Shown here in pieces: positions 9,520 to 22,100 of a DNA stretch of 64,000 nucleotides (position 1 is its first letter; every line of letters starts with the position of its first letter). The stretch covers positions 8,762,323 to 8,826,322 of the forward strand of contig JABAKD010000005.1 of NCBI GenBank assembly GCA_012845835.1. The letters are read 5' to 3'. Below the pieces are notes generated by a model. The model did not search any database. It worked only from the letters and a program-made list of their open reading frames with translations, and was not told the origin of the DNA. The translations under genes were made by a program, and so were the position numbers. The DNA comes from Undaria pinnatifida. Taxonomy: Eukaryota; Sar; Phaeophyceae; Laminariales; Alariaceae.

Positions 9520-9655
9520 GTCGGAGCTGAGTTTTACGTGTGGAATGGAGCTCCCGAAGCGAGGGTCTTCGGACGAAATGGGGTCAAAAAGTCGAGTTTT
9601 ATGTGTGGAATGGAGCTCCTGAAGCAAGCGTCCTCGGACAAAATGAGGTCATCCG
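9520..9655 (+). repeat. Tandem duplication, about 70-bp unit
   Basis: GAGTTTTACGTGTGGAATGG followed by AGCTCCCGAAGC and TCTTCGGACGAAATG is repeated once with few changes (second copy from about 9592). It lies about 400 bp upstream of the first coding exon of gene 1, possibly within its promoter region; no regulatory role can be shown. Confidence 0.6.
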
Positions 9656-10016
9656 CTGCCGTACCATGCGTCCTCTGCACTACCTAACCATCTATACTGA
9701 TATTTTCGACTTGTAGCCAGCCTACTCACAGCCCTGTCGATTGCCTCCGCGTGGCAGTGCAGGTGCCAGGAGGAGGAGGCAGGACCCAGACGGTTTTGCG
9801 CCCTTTTTGCGTACGAGGGAGATCTCGGGAGAAGGAGATACTACTTTTCTACTGCGCTCCTACTGCTTCAGTGCTGCTGCACTGCTGCCGTACGGAACGA
9901 GCTCGTCGTATCTACCACTGTTTTTTACAGTAGCAGTACAACTGTTATACATTGTTATATATCAGGCACGGTGTAGGTTGACGGGTTGACGGCGGTAAGT
10001 GAAGAGAAGAAGCAAG

Positions 10017-10119
10017 ATGGGGAAGAAGACCAAGGAAAAGGGGGCGAAAAAGGAGAAGGAGGATAGACTCAAGAAGGAACCCACCGCGAAGAAAGCCGCC
10101 GCCTCCGTCAAGGAAGCAC
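10017..10119 (+). CDS. Gene 1 exon 1 (start codon)
   Basis: ATG at 10017 begins a Lys-rich peptide, MGKKTKEKGAKKEKEDRLKK and then EPTAKKAAASVKEA. It runs to a GTGAGA donor at 10120 (phase 1). The ATG is the first in the frame and follows an A/G-rich leader. Low complexity makes the protein evidence weak on its own; the phase match to exon 2 supports it. Confidence 0.6.
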
Positions 10120-13100
10120 GTGAGAAAGAGACAGACAGATAGATAATTAGACAGGCAGACAAGACTGACTGACTGACTGACTGACTGACTGACTGACTGG
10201 CTGACTGGTGGGCCGACAGACAGATGCGTGCACGTGAGAGGAAGGGGGGAGGGAGAAAACGGAAGAGATGTGTGCTGTCTTCAGCAGGAAATTCTTTAAA
10301 CACGTGCACACGTTGTGTTCTCGTACCCGGTACGCTAGCGTTTCACTTGCTTTTCCCTGATTAATTGCGTTGTTTAGGTTTTCTCTATTTTTTTCTCTGC
10401 CTCAGTCTGTGACCACGTAATGTGTGTCTCTCTAGGGCGAAAAATAGGCATGGACACTGGGTATACTGATGTTGTTGGGTAGAAAGAACGATTTGATGTG
10501 AAGACGACACACACGAGGTATCACAGTCAGAAAGTATCAGAGAACATGCGTGCTGCATGCAGCAGGGGTCTTGAAACGCGCAAAGTGGTTTGTATTAGAG
10601 TACATCGAAGAGAATCCCTGCTATCAACCATCACCTGTAGTACGTACCCTCCCCCTCGTGCTTGCGTGGGTGTGATCGTCATTTCGACGGCGTGGAACTA
10701 TCCAAGAGCCTAATATCCGTAGCGGGTTGGGTCTTTTCTTTCAGATATACCTGTATTTGTGCTGGTGGTGCTCTCGGTATTTTGTTGGAGCTCAACCGCG
10801 GAGAGAAGGAGGCATTCATTCGCAAGGGCAAGCGGGGGCGCTGTGGACAGCATCCGATCAGGCTTTGTCTTAAATATCTACCTTTTGGTTATGCCCCAGG
10901 CATACGGGTAGAGGGGGCGCGGAGTTGCATGCCGTGTGTGCGACAAGGAGAAGGCGTGAACCTAAACGTGAACAAACAATTGCTGTACGTACAATGCCAA
11001 TGTTACAGGGGAACTAGTAATCTAAATAATGGTGCTATAGGGGCGCGAGCACAAACGTACCGTCGTTGGTTGCGATGTTGTACTCGACGCTGGCCTCGAA
11101 CGCCAAGCCGAGCAATGCCATGCCATGCCATGCCGTGTGCTTTTTTTTTGTCCCAACCCGTTGCCTGGCTGACTCAGGCTCCCGGCCCATGTCATGTTGG
11201 GCGGCATCATGCTCCTCTGACTCACCTACCTGCCGATAACCGCCCCGCCACCGCCGCCGCCCCCCCTTGTCCTGTCTTTCGCTTGTGTTTTTGCCCCCTA
11301 TCTTTCTCTGACTCATGTACCTGCCGATTTCCGCCCCCACCCCTCCGCCGGCGCCGGCGCCGCCTCTTGCCCCGGTTCTTGCTTGTGTTTTTATTGTCTC
11401 CTGACCCCGGCGATAGTGGAGGGTGTCACTTATGACAAGAGTACCACTGCATCTCGGACGGTCGTCGGGTGAGTGAGGTCACCGACCGAAGCAATTGCAC
11501 AGGCACTTTCACAGGCAACCCGCCCTACTCAGCCGGCGCTATGGAGGGACTACTCAACTGTCCAAGTTTCAAAGCACCGGATGTTCACCCAATCTTTCGT
11601 GTAGCCCCCGTGTAAACCGGGACGAAGGATGGTTTTGATGTATCAACGGGCGCTGACTATCAGTCCCCTGTCCCCTACTTTGGGAGTTCCCCACGAATGA
11701 CATTATGTTTTGGACGCAAGACGTACCTTATGTAGTTGCTTTAGTTGTGCCGTAGGTTGCCTTTATGCCTTTTTAATGCCGTACGCCTACGTGGGCGAGA
11801 TAGGCGTGGAAGTGGCAACGTAGGCAACCCTCTGACGAAAAATGGGTTCAGAAGTGGGTCCTCGTTTTTGGGGACAAACTACTTGGAATTAGTGTGGGAC
11901 GACTTTTGCGGTAGTGGAAGGGTTAAGTCTAGTTGTAGAGCTGACGTTAGCTACAGTAGATCCCTTCAAGATTTGAGACGGAAACGTGTCGGGAAAAAAA
12001 TGCGGTTACAGCGTTTGCCATACCTATTAATAGCAACCCGGGCTGCCGAGGCAGGGTAGCATAGAAGGAGGGCTCGAACTTGAAAGCAAGGACTTAGCAC
12101 AACACGCGCGCTGCGTGGTACTGCGTGTGCTTCGCGCCCACACCCGGAAGAGGAGCACACCTGTTGGTAGCTTTGTGTCTGTATCTGGTGTGGTCCCAAA
12201 GGGGTTAGAAACTGGGATTCATGTTGACGCAGACTTGGATGCAAGCATACCGGTAATGGCTCCAAACGAGCAATTATGAGGCCATTACCATTAAAGTGAT
12301 CGAAGTCACAGCTGGCATACGTGATTTTTTTTGTAAATGATGAAAACCGCACTCTATAGCCGCTACCGCCAAACCTTGTGGTAGGGAATGGATCGATATC
12401 ATCATCTCAGTGTGAAAATACGTAAGTAAGGGGGGTTCCAACTTTAGTATGGAGGCATTTCTATTTTGGGGTTGTTGCCAAACCTTCAAGAACCGCATGG
12501 TTTTCGACAATCCCGTATGGATTTGCGAACCGTTCGCGAAGCGGGACCGCTATCCACGCATCCCTGGTTAAAAGCAAAAAGGTCAGCGCCTGTAGCAGTA
12601 GCGCTGACCGTTGCTGCTTGGGCTAGCTAGTGTTTTGCTGATTGTTGTACGCTTTGTTCTTGCTTTTTTTTCGCCCGAAACAAACGAAATGCCTGCCTTA
12701 CACCTAAGAAGATACAAAAACACTGACCCACCGGCTGTGTTTCTTAATTGGAAGAGGCTGCATACACGTTAACCTCCGTATAACGGCTACCGATTATATT
12801 TGTAAATATCCGCCTCCCTTTCTTATTACCCTGTTTCGTATTATTTACAAATGTCCTGTGATGCATATGGCGATATATCTGGTATAGCACACCCGCGGTG
12901 ATAACTTTCGCGTTTTTTTGGCTGTCGTCTACTTGCCTTTTCCCGCAGCAAAAAATCGGAGCGCAGCTGGAATGTAAAGGTCGGATGTGTGGAAAGCTTT
13001 CGATGGGAGTCAAAGCAGGCAAGTAACCTTCCGAGAAAGTTTCGATTATAAACGAAAAAAGTCCAAAATCTTGGAGCGTCGCTCACCGCCGGCATGCGCC

Positions 13101-16100
13101 CTACGAAACTGTTGGTATCGTTTTGGCTTTTCCCCTGTGACAAGTCTCCACAGTAGGGCTGTGAGTTGGCGTGCTTCATGTCGTCGACTTGTTCGTTGGC
13201 TATAGTAGGTACTATGGTTACTGTACTGCTGTAGCTCGTTTCGGTAATTGGCGGAGGCTTTGTTTTTTTGGTACATAACGGGTGCGCGTGTGGCTCCATG
13301 TGTGTTTTTGTGTCGGAAAGTACTACAAAAAGTCAGTTGTTGGTTGGCTTAACTTCGCCACTCGACTAAGGCATACTTGGCCACGCAACCATGAACCCTC
13401 CTGGGGCTTAAGAGGGAAAACTTGACAAATTCAGCTGACGATGGTAGCGTTCTTCACACGGAGCAACCCGGACTGCTAGACTATTAATGGGTGACGACGA
13501 TTTTCCAGTCGAACTCCATTGCAAGTACCTGTAAGACACGCGCACAGCTTGCACTGCCGTGTGCTGCATGCTCGCACCATGATATGAGCGCGTTTACGCT
13601 TCGTTGTTATGATATATCGCTGCACATGGGCCTCCAACGGGTACTGCTAGACTATTAATGGGTGACGACGATTTTCCAGTCGAACTCCATTGCAAGTACC
13701 TGTAAGACACGCGCACAGCTTGCACTGCCGTGTGCTGCATGCTCGCACCATGATATGAGCGCGTTTACGCTTCGTTGTTATGATATATCGCTGCACATGG
13801 GCCTCCAACGGGTTAACCGTCGTGGGACTCGTGTATACCTACCGACCGAAAGAGCGACGAGTGTGGTATAATCGGTATAATCGAGCGTCTAGTAAGAATG
13901 TGTTGCACTACGAGTTTCACCATGTTGCGCTCGTGTCCCTTTCATCTCTTTACATCGTACTTGGGACGCCTGCAACGACAGACGTAGCACTTTTTTCGGC
14001 AAGCATTTATTTCTGAATTTCGGGACTCCTTATCGCCTTCACAACTGGAAACCCGTTTTGAGGCGAAAATTACGTGGAAATAGTATAGAGGGAGGGGTTT
14101 GGGGTTTCTGAAGGGTTTAACCGAGTATCACTGGAATGACGTTATTTTCGTTCTATTTTTTTCCCCCCTATTTTTTGTCGTCCCAAGGTAAGGGTTGTGC
14201 TTTGTTTTGAGCCAAAAAAGGTATAGCTCTTACCGGTTGAGCCCCCTCAAGTGAGGAACTACCGTTTGATCTGATGCTTTTTTTTTACGAGTATAGTTGT
14301 TTTTTAGGACTAGCGCATGGAACTGTTGGTCTGATTGCGCGAACGAATGCCTCCGAAGTCATGTTTCGGGTGATGGTGAGATATTGAGCTAGCTCCTCGT
14401 GTTCGGAGCGCCGAAACTTCTTGGAATCTGCTGCACACCCCTATCGTGGTATGACTTCTCTTTTTTTTTCTTCACATAAGACGTGAGCTTGATTGTTCAT
14501 CGGGATTGCAGTTTCAGTTTTCTCGAAATCAGTTCTTTGGGTTTGGTATACGTTGAGCTTTGTCATACACGTAGAACTCCTTGGGCGAAGAGCCTCCTCA
14601 AAACAACCATTGGTAGTGCACCTATAGCGTAGTACGTGTCTTCGGATATATCTTCCGCCGTGGCAATCCGGGCTGCTTTGTGTGGCCGATGCCTTCGTCG
14701 TCATACCCACCATTTCGGCAGTTTTCCTCTCTGGAGTCCCGAGAGGGTTAATTCCGGGACGGTAAAGGCCCCTCTGTAGTGCCGGTTACCCAATATAGTG
14801 CCTGTGCAATCGCTTCCCGGGAGGTTTAATACAGGGACAGTAGAAGCCCCTCTGTTGTGCCGGTTGAGTAGTGCCGGTTACCCGATATAGTGCCCGTGCA
14901 ATCGCTTGGCACAGATGGCAGTTTTCCCCTCTGGAGTCCCGAGAGGGTTAATACGGGGACAGTAGAGGCCCCTGTGTTGTGCCGGTTGAGTAGTACCAGT
15001 TACCCAATATAGTGCCTGTGCAATCGCTAGGCACAGATGACAGTTTTCCCCTCTGACGTCCCGAGAGGGTTAATACCGGGACAGTAGAGGCCCCTCTGTT
15101 GTGCCGGTTGAGTAGCGCCGGTTACCCAATATAGTGCCTGTGCAATCGCTAGGCACATGTGACAGTTTTCCCCTCTGGAGTCCCTAAGGGGGTTAGTACC
15201 GGTGCAGTAGAGTCTCCTCTGTATTGCCGTTTGAGTAGTGCCGGTTTCCCGATACGGTGCCCGTGCAATCGCTAGGCACAGACGGGAACGACAATTAAGC
15301 GGCAGCATGCGGAGTAGCGTTGGTTGTCGTTTTAGTGCCGATATTTCCGGCTGGCGGACACCGACCGGCACACGGTAGATGAACCACTACCGCAATGCTC
15401 ACCGGGTTGCTACTTCGGTTTTGCTCACGATCAGTTTTGGGTGTGACGTGGAGTGTGACGTGTAGAGCTCCTTTAGTGAGGAGTCCCAGAAAAAAACGTG
15501 GTGCACGTCTCTACCGTAGGGTGTCCCGATATAGTTAGGATGCCATTCATTTTTTTTTCATGTGTTAGTGGTTGTTTTGTATACCTGGGCCATAGCTTTG
15601 TTCACCGGACTGTACCGTCAGTGTTGGTCAAAATCAGTTTTGGGTGTGACGTGCAGGCTCCTCTTTGTGAGGAGCTCCAGGAAGAAGAGTGGTGCACGTC
15701 TCTACCGTAGAATGTGTCCCGATATCGGTGGCATCCCGTTTTTCTTTTTTTCTGTTAATGGTTGTTTTGTACACATGGGCCACAGGTTTGTTCACCGGAT
15801 TGCACCGTCAGTTTTGCTCAAAATCAGTTTTGGGGGTGGGGCATGGAGCTCCTCAACCCCTTTAGAGACCCCATATCCCTCCCTATACTACATTAAAGTA
15901 CATTTGTCAAAAAAAGGGTGTCCAGTTGTAAAGGCGGTAACCCCTCTGGAGCCCCCAAATCCCTCCCTATACTAAATGCAAGTAAATTTGAAAAGAAAGG
16001 TTTTCCAGTTGTAAAGGCGTTAAGTGAGGAGCACCAGTAAAAGAATGGTGCACACCTGTACCGTAGGAATTGTCCCGATATCCTTGGGATACCGTTTTTG

Positions 16101-19100
16101 TTTTTCAACATGCATAGCATTCGTAGTGCACCTATATAGGCCAATGGGACCGTTACTACGAGAGATCCACTGTTACCAGAGGACGAAGTATTATCAAAGA
16201 AAAAAATGGGGCAAAAAAGCACCCGGCTTTGTTTAATAGCGTTTGAGTCAAGTTCATTTTGTTGGCAGGTCTTACCAGGCATACAAAGCCACAATCGAAC
16301 GCAGTCGTAGCGTAGGAGAGCTCGCCTCAGAGGTGGCGGTGGTTTCCTTTTTTGTGTGTTCTTTTTTTATCCTGTCAAGTGTGGTTCTTCGTAATAGTCG
16401 GGTTGCGCTTTTATTTTCCCTCAAGGTCAGTATAGAGCTGCTTAACCTTGTTGGGGGGAAAAGACGCGATCGAAACAGATGTGCGGCGTTATCACCAAGC
16501 AAGCGTCTAGCGTTAGCGCGGCGAGGGAAGGAGTAGTATCATGTTCATGGGACCATTCAACGCGCGTGTCGTACCAACCAAGTTCTTGGCTTGTTTTAAC
16601 AGGCTCTAATTACGCCCGCAGCCAGCAGCCGGCCGTGCTTCGTGTGGTCGGTGCTGTAATGGCCAGTTTTTTTTTCGTCAATTTTTCCCTCTGAAGTCTC
16701 TAAGGGGTCAAGGGGTTAACGCCTCTACCAGTGGAAACCCGTTTTTGACACGTGCTACGATAGAGGTAGCACTTTTCGTTTGAAATGGTGTCTGAATGAC
16801 CGGGCTCCTCAACCCAAAATCGTCGGAAGCAGGTTATTTTTTGGCGTGATTCTCGTTGTATATATACACTGGCCATGGGATTTTTCAATCCGGTGCCTCG
16901 TAGCAGTTTTATTTTTCTCCAAAATCGGTTTTTGGGAGAGGTCTTAACCCCTTTAAAGCCCCAAAATCCCTTCCTATACTAACTTCAAGTACATTGGTAA
17001 AAAAAAGGGTTTCTAGTTGTAGAGGCGTTAAGCTCCTAAAGTGAGGAACCTCAGAAAAAAAATGGTTCACCTCTATTGTAGCACGCGTCTTTTTGGTGAC
17101 AAAATTACTTGAAATTATTATAGGGAGGGGTTTTGGGACTCCAAAGGGGCTCAGTAAAAGGCGTCAGAAAACAACACGTGCACAACTGTCAAGAGCTCAC
17201 GTCGGTTACAGCCAGCGCAAGATGTGAGAAGGGTAGAGGTGCATCAACCATTGTTTTTATGAGGCTCCTAGTTTCTGGGTATGTATTCCCCGCCCAAAAA
17301 CTGGTTTGGAGAAGAAACGAAAAGTGCAACCCGATGTACAATCCCCATGTTATATTAGGTATGCAAGAAAAAAAACTGCGAAAAAATGACGAAAATTCCC
17401 ACGATTTTGGGTTAAGGAACACGTCGTCATTCAGAAGAAAAATAGGCAGGAAACGCTATCTCTATCGCAGCGCGTGACTTTCAGCACCGCAGCGGTACGG
17501 CGGTAGTAGCACGCTGCATGCGTGGCGTAGGTATGCCCTCTTGCATTGCGGTCGGGACACTGAGCTTGTAGAATGGTACCTGGTAAGTCTCCTAAAGCAG
17601 CGGCCGGCGTCGCATCGTTTGGCCAATGGATGCTGCTGTCTGTCTTGTTAGCCTAGCCGAGACGCCAAATGTGGGACGGTAGTCCCGCAACAGGTAGAGA
17701 TCTATTTGTTTAAGTTGGGCGTGGAGAAACAACGAGGATGGGTTGTGTGGCGTTACCACACCCTCGGGGGTTGGCAACGAAACTAATCTTAGAGTGCCCC
17801 AGCTGATAATACAGCATGGCCTTGAAATATCATGGTGACAATGAGGCGGTACGATGTACCAGGGGATAGGACCTGGTGTCCACATGAACGCTGCTGTCTG
17901 TCGTATTAGCTGTCGTTGTCGTCTTTAGCTTTTGCCGCTTTTACCCTCTATGCTGTAGCCAAACAACAAACGGGTTAATATTCTCTCTATGAAAAGACCT
18001 TTAAAAATGCGCCCACGCTTTTGTAGGACAAAATTCTTTGATGTGGTGTGGGAAACAAATTGCAGCAGTCCGAAGAGTTAATTAAGTTGTCTTCCGTCTG
18101 CGCGTGCTGTGCTGTGCTTTGCTGCGCTGCACTGCGCTACGCTGTGCTTCCGTGCTCTGCTCTGTTGCTGTGCTGTGCTATGCTGTGCTGCTGCGCTGTG
18201 CTGTGTTCTGCCGTGCCGTGCTTGCTACGCTGTGCTATGCTGTGCTTGACCGTGGTGTGTGCGCTTCCCCAGAGCCCCCCCAAGCTGCCTCCAGGACCAG
18301 CACCGACCCCCCTGGCCGGAATCGGAATTCTTCGTGAAAAACAAGTAGGCACGGACATTTTCTGGTTGGAACACTTGAGCACCGGGTGGGAGGCCTACCT
18401 GAACGAGAGGTATGTATTTTTATTCGTTTTATTGTAATGATTTACTTACTTTAGTTTGATTTGATTTAGTTCGATATATTTGGGTACCTGGTACCGGTGT
18501 ATTTTCGGTGTATTTTTGGTTGTATTTTTTTGTTTATTTTGTCAAGTGCTATACCTCAGTAGCTCGATTTATGGTCGGTTAGTTTACATATACTTCGTAT
18601 ATAAACCATTCTTTGATTTCAGGGATTCGGTCAGGAGTTTTTTCTTGTCTAGGCCTAAGTATGCGATTCGCGGAACTGGAATTCTCGGTCAAATAGCTTC
18701 GTTCGAGCGCCGGCTTCGGGGGGCGGCTCCAACGCCCCTCGCCCTGCCGTGTCCGTTCCGCACATCGACGTGAACGCGAACGGAGGATGCCGAGCGAGAC
18801 AAGCGGGAAGTTGCAAAAATACCGCATGTCGAGGAGGAAGTCCGGAGATTTTGGTTGTATCTTAATGTCTGCAGCGCCTGGATGATTTACAAAGTTGGCA
18901 TCATTTCCAAACGGTACTTGCTAATGTTTGGAATTTTGCGGTGGCATACTCTTGAGCGTTTGTTTCCCTTTTAGCGTTTGTTTCCCTTTTGACGTGTGCA
19001 GGGCTGGAGCGTTTGTTTTGGTTTTATCTGATAAAATATTTTAATTAGGATACGCGCCAACAACAACGTACAACAACGATGGAAAAGCTACAAAACAAAT

Positions 19101-22100
19101 AACGCGCGAGCGATGACGTGCTTCTCGTAGACGAATGTACATACTACGACGTCTGCGAAAGGTTCCCTACGGCCGGCAATGAAGGCGGGGATACAACTTT
19201 ATTAAGAAGCAAATTAGACGGACACCCTTCACAAACAAGTAAAAAAATCCCTAGATAACGTACATGATGCAAATGACCAGCCGAATTGCGACCGCGTGAA
19301 TAATTGCGATCTTAGAGTTGGTAGGCTTTAACCCAATAGGCCAAGGTTTTTTGCGCGACCTATCATGCAAGTAACTAGCCAAATTGCGGTTGTTTTGCTT
19401 GATGTCCGCAGGGCTTGAACGAGCAAAATACGCGAAAGTGCGAGCAGTTGTGAAGAATGCGATGCAAGAAGATTAGAAAGGCTGCAAGACGAACATGATA
19501 TGTCCAGAAGAACGCGTGTTACATCAGTAGTAGATCGCTCTAATTCGCCTTTTTATATTATTGCGTTTGGTGCTGTTGAAGTGTTAATCATTTTGAGCGT
19601 GCTTGGTCTGCACGTCAACCTGATATAGATGGACTCAAAACCGTCCTTTTGCGGCGACCTTATTACGCAAATAACTTCTGCAGGAGGAGTTATGAAGAAT
19701 GTGTATAACTTCGTCGGGTTAATACGCACATGAAAAAAAAATATCTGATGAAGTATTAATAGGATACGCGCCAACAACAACGTACAACGACGACGGACAA
19801 CCTACAAAAATACACAAACAAATAACGCGTGAGCGATGACGTACTTTCCGTACACGTATATACTACGACATCTACGTTTCTCCACGATCAGACAACACAC
19901 AGACAGTCGATCTGGGAGGCTCGGATCAAGATGATACTATTATATCATGCATTACATATTTCAGAAGCTAGCTCAGTGCGCGTCTCCCAGTGGCTACGAA
20001 GAGGACACGCAGCGGACATGGTCAGTCACCTTACTGGCCCCGGATGCTCGATTGAGTTAAAATATCGTAAGAAACGCACTCGACACGTTTCGTCGCCAGA
20101 CTAAAGGGTCAGTGGGCTTGTGGTCGGATTTATTCGATCGAAATCTGATGGATGAAGCTCGAAATCGGATTAATTAAAAAAACGGTAGCTATTAATAGTA
20201 GTACGTTGTTATCAATATTAGTCTCTTATCGAACTCTTGGCATTGCCTTACATACTGTACGTGCAGACTATGATTGTGTGTGGTGACTTTTTTTTACTTT
20301 ACCAAGTATTGAATCGAACAATTCGAAGTGCTGCCCTGCCCTACCCGAAGCATGGGCGCCGGCGAATGCCGGCACCCATGCGGAGCCCTTGTATTGTTTC
20401 AATATTGTTTCGTTTGAGTTATTTTTCTGTCTTGTCGTATCCCGTTGTATCTTCGTTTTAGTGTTGTTTGTTTACGGTGGGAAGGATTGCTGGTGATGCG
20501 TTTTTTTGCCGGGAGGGGAGTTGAGCTTCATTACGCCTGTAGGTCCAAATTGTAACCACTTATTTTGTTTGGTATTTTGTGTTTTTCTGGATGTTGCAGT
20601 CTACAGATCCTTGTTTCCTCCGCTGTAGGAGTGCTGCTGTTCCTGTTGGCTTCTTTTGTTGCTATCGCCTTGGCTCCGGAGCACCTTGTGAATACGCGCT
20701 TGGTTATCTACCACTCCGTTGTCCGGGCATCGGGATCGCAAAAAATGGCGGCGGAAGCGGAAAAATAGGCGGCGGGGCGTGAAAATTAAACGGGGGTAAC
20801 CGAAAAAGCCGGCGGCGGGTTTGACAAAATCGGCTGCGGAACCGCAAAACTCGCCAGTTTGAGTGAAGAATTCGGCGGCGAAACCGGAAAAGTGGCGGGC
20901 GGCGCGGCAATACCTAGGGTGATGAGTTGGCTGACTATAAGCCGCCGACAAGCAAATATTTGTTAGTTGGCTGCAAGGTTCCCCGTGGGGATGTGGTTAG
21001 CTTGACATCCCGGGGGTGTCGCAAGTTGAAAAGGGGGGCGAAAGCTCTTGAAAACTAAAGGAGAAAAACCAGGGCTTTTCGCGGGTCATGACCAGACCGC
21101 AGATCGAGTCAGGACGTTTCCATCGTCTCGCGGGTCGTGTCCGGTCGGGTCAAGAGGTGGTCGAAGCCTCACGGGTCGGGTCGGGTCGGGCCCGGAGATT
21201 TTGAGATCTCACGGGTCGAGCCGGGTCACCCTGACCCGACCCGACTCCCGACCCGACCCGTGATATTCGACCCGACCCGCGAAAAACCCTGGAAAACGCC
21301 TCTCTCCCGCAAGTAACCCGGCAAGTAGCACCGATCAGCACGAACGAGTTTATGGCGTAGCCTTATCTGTGTATTTCAGCTAGTTGCGTTCGGTATTTTG
21401 CGGAGTTGTGCATATTTGCGTCTGACTGGTGCGGCTGTGATTAGACGTGTTGTGCATAGGGATTCAATTTGTTTTACCTCCCTCCCTCACCCCCCCCTCT
21501 CTCATCCCTGCCCCCCGCTCTCCGTGTGCGTGTGTTGGCGCTCCTCCCCCCCTCCTTCCAATCCCTTCCCCCCCCCCCCTGCGTGTATTGGCGTTCCTCC
21601 CTCCATGCTTCCCTCCTTCCCGCCCATGCACCACCACCCACCTGTTGTTGGCGCTCCTCTCCCCCCCCCCCTATATGTATGTTGGCGTTCTTTTGAGAAA
21701 AGGTTTAACAGACGGGATCCCGGGCAGCAGGCGCTGAAGATCGCGGCTTCGAAGAGCACGGCGTTCAAGGACGGTTTGTCAGGACCTCTGACCATTGTCC
21801 TCGTGATCCTCCGTTACAAGTGCGGCGGGGCGGACGAGGGGAACAATCGCGGTGATGCAGCACAGATGCTAAACACAAACGAACCGCTTCATATTGTCGT
21901 CGTCGGAGCTAGTGCCGTCAACGAAGAGGTGGGGGAGGCGGGGGAAGGGGTAGGGACCGCGTGCTACGGAAGAGGTAGCACTTTACGTCTATTTTCTTTT
22001 CTGAATGACGGGGCTCCTTAACGCCTTCACAATTGGAAACCCTTTTTGCGGGAAAATTACTTGAAGTTAGCATAGGGAGGGATTTGGGGGCTCTTAAAGG

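Larger units (their letters stand above)
11469..18274 (+). other. Gene 1 intron 2, about 6.8 kb, repeat-filled
   Basis: No further exon is supported here. It contains a 171-bp tandem duplication (13472-13813), a 132-bp-type tandem array (14715-15290), several 95-bp family copies (14030, 15854, 15940, 16950), an LTR fragment (17640-17885) and TGCTGTGCT simple repeats just before exon 3. Confidence 0.5.
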
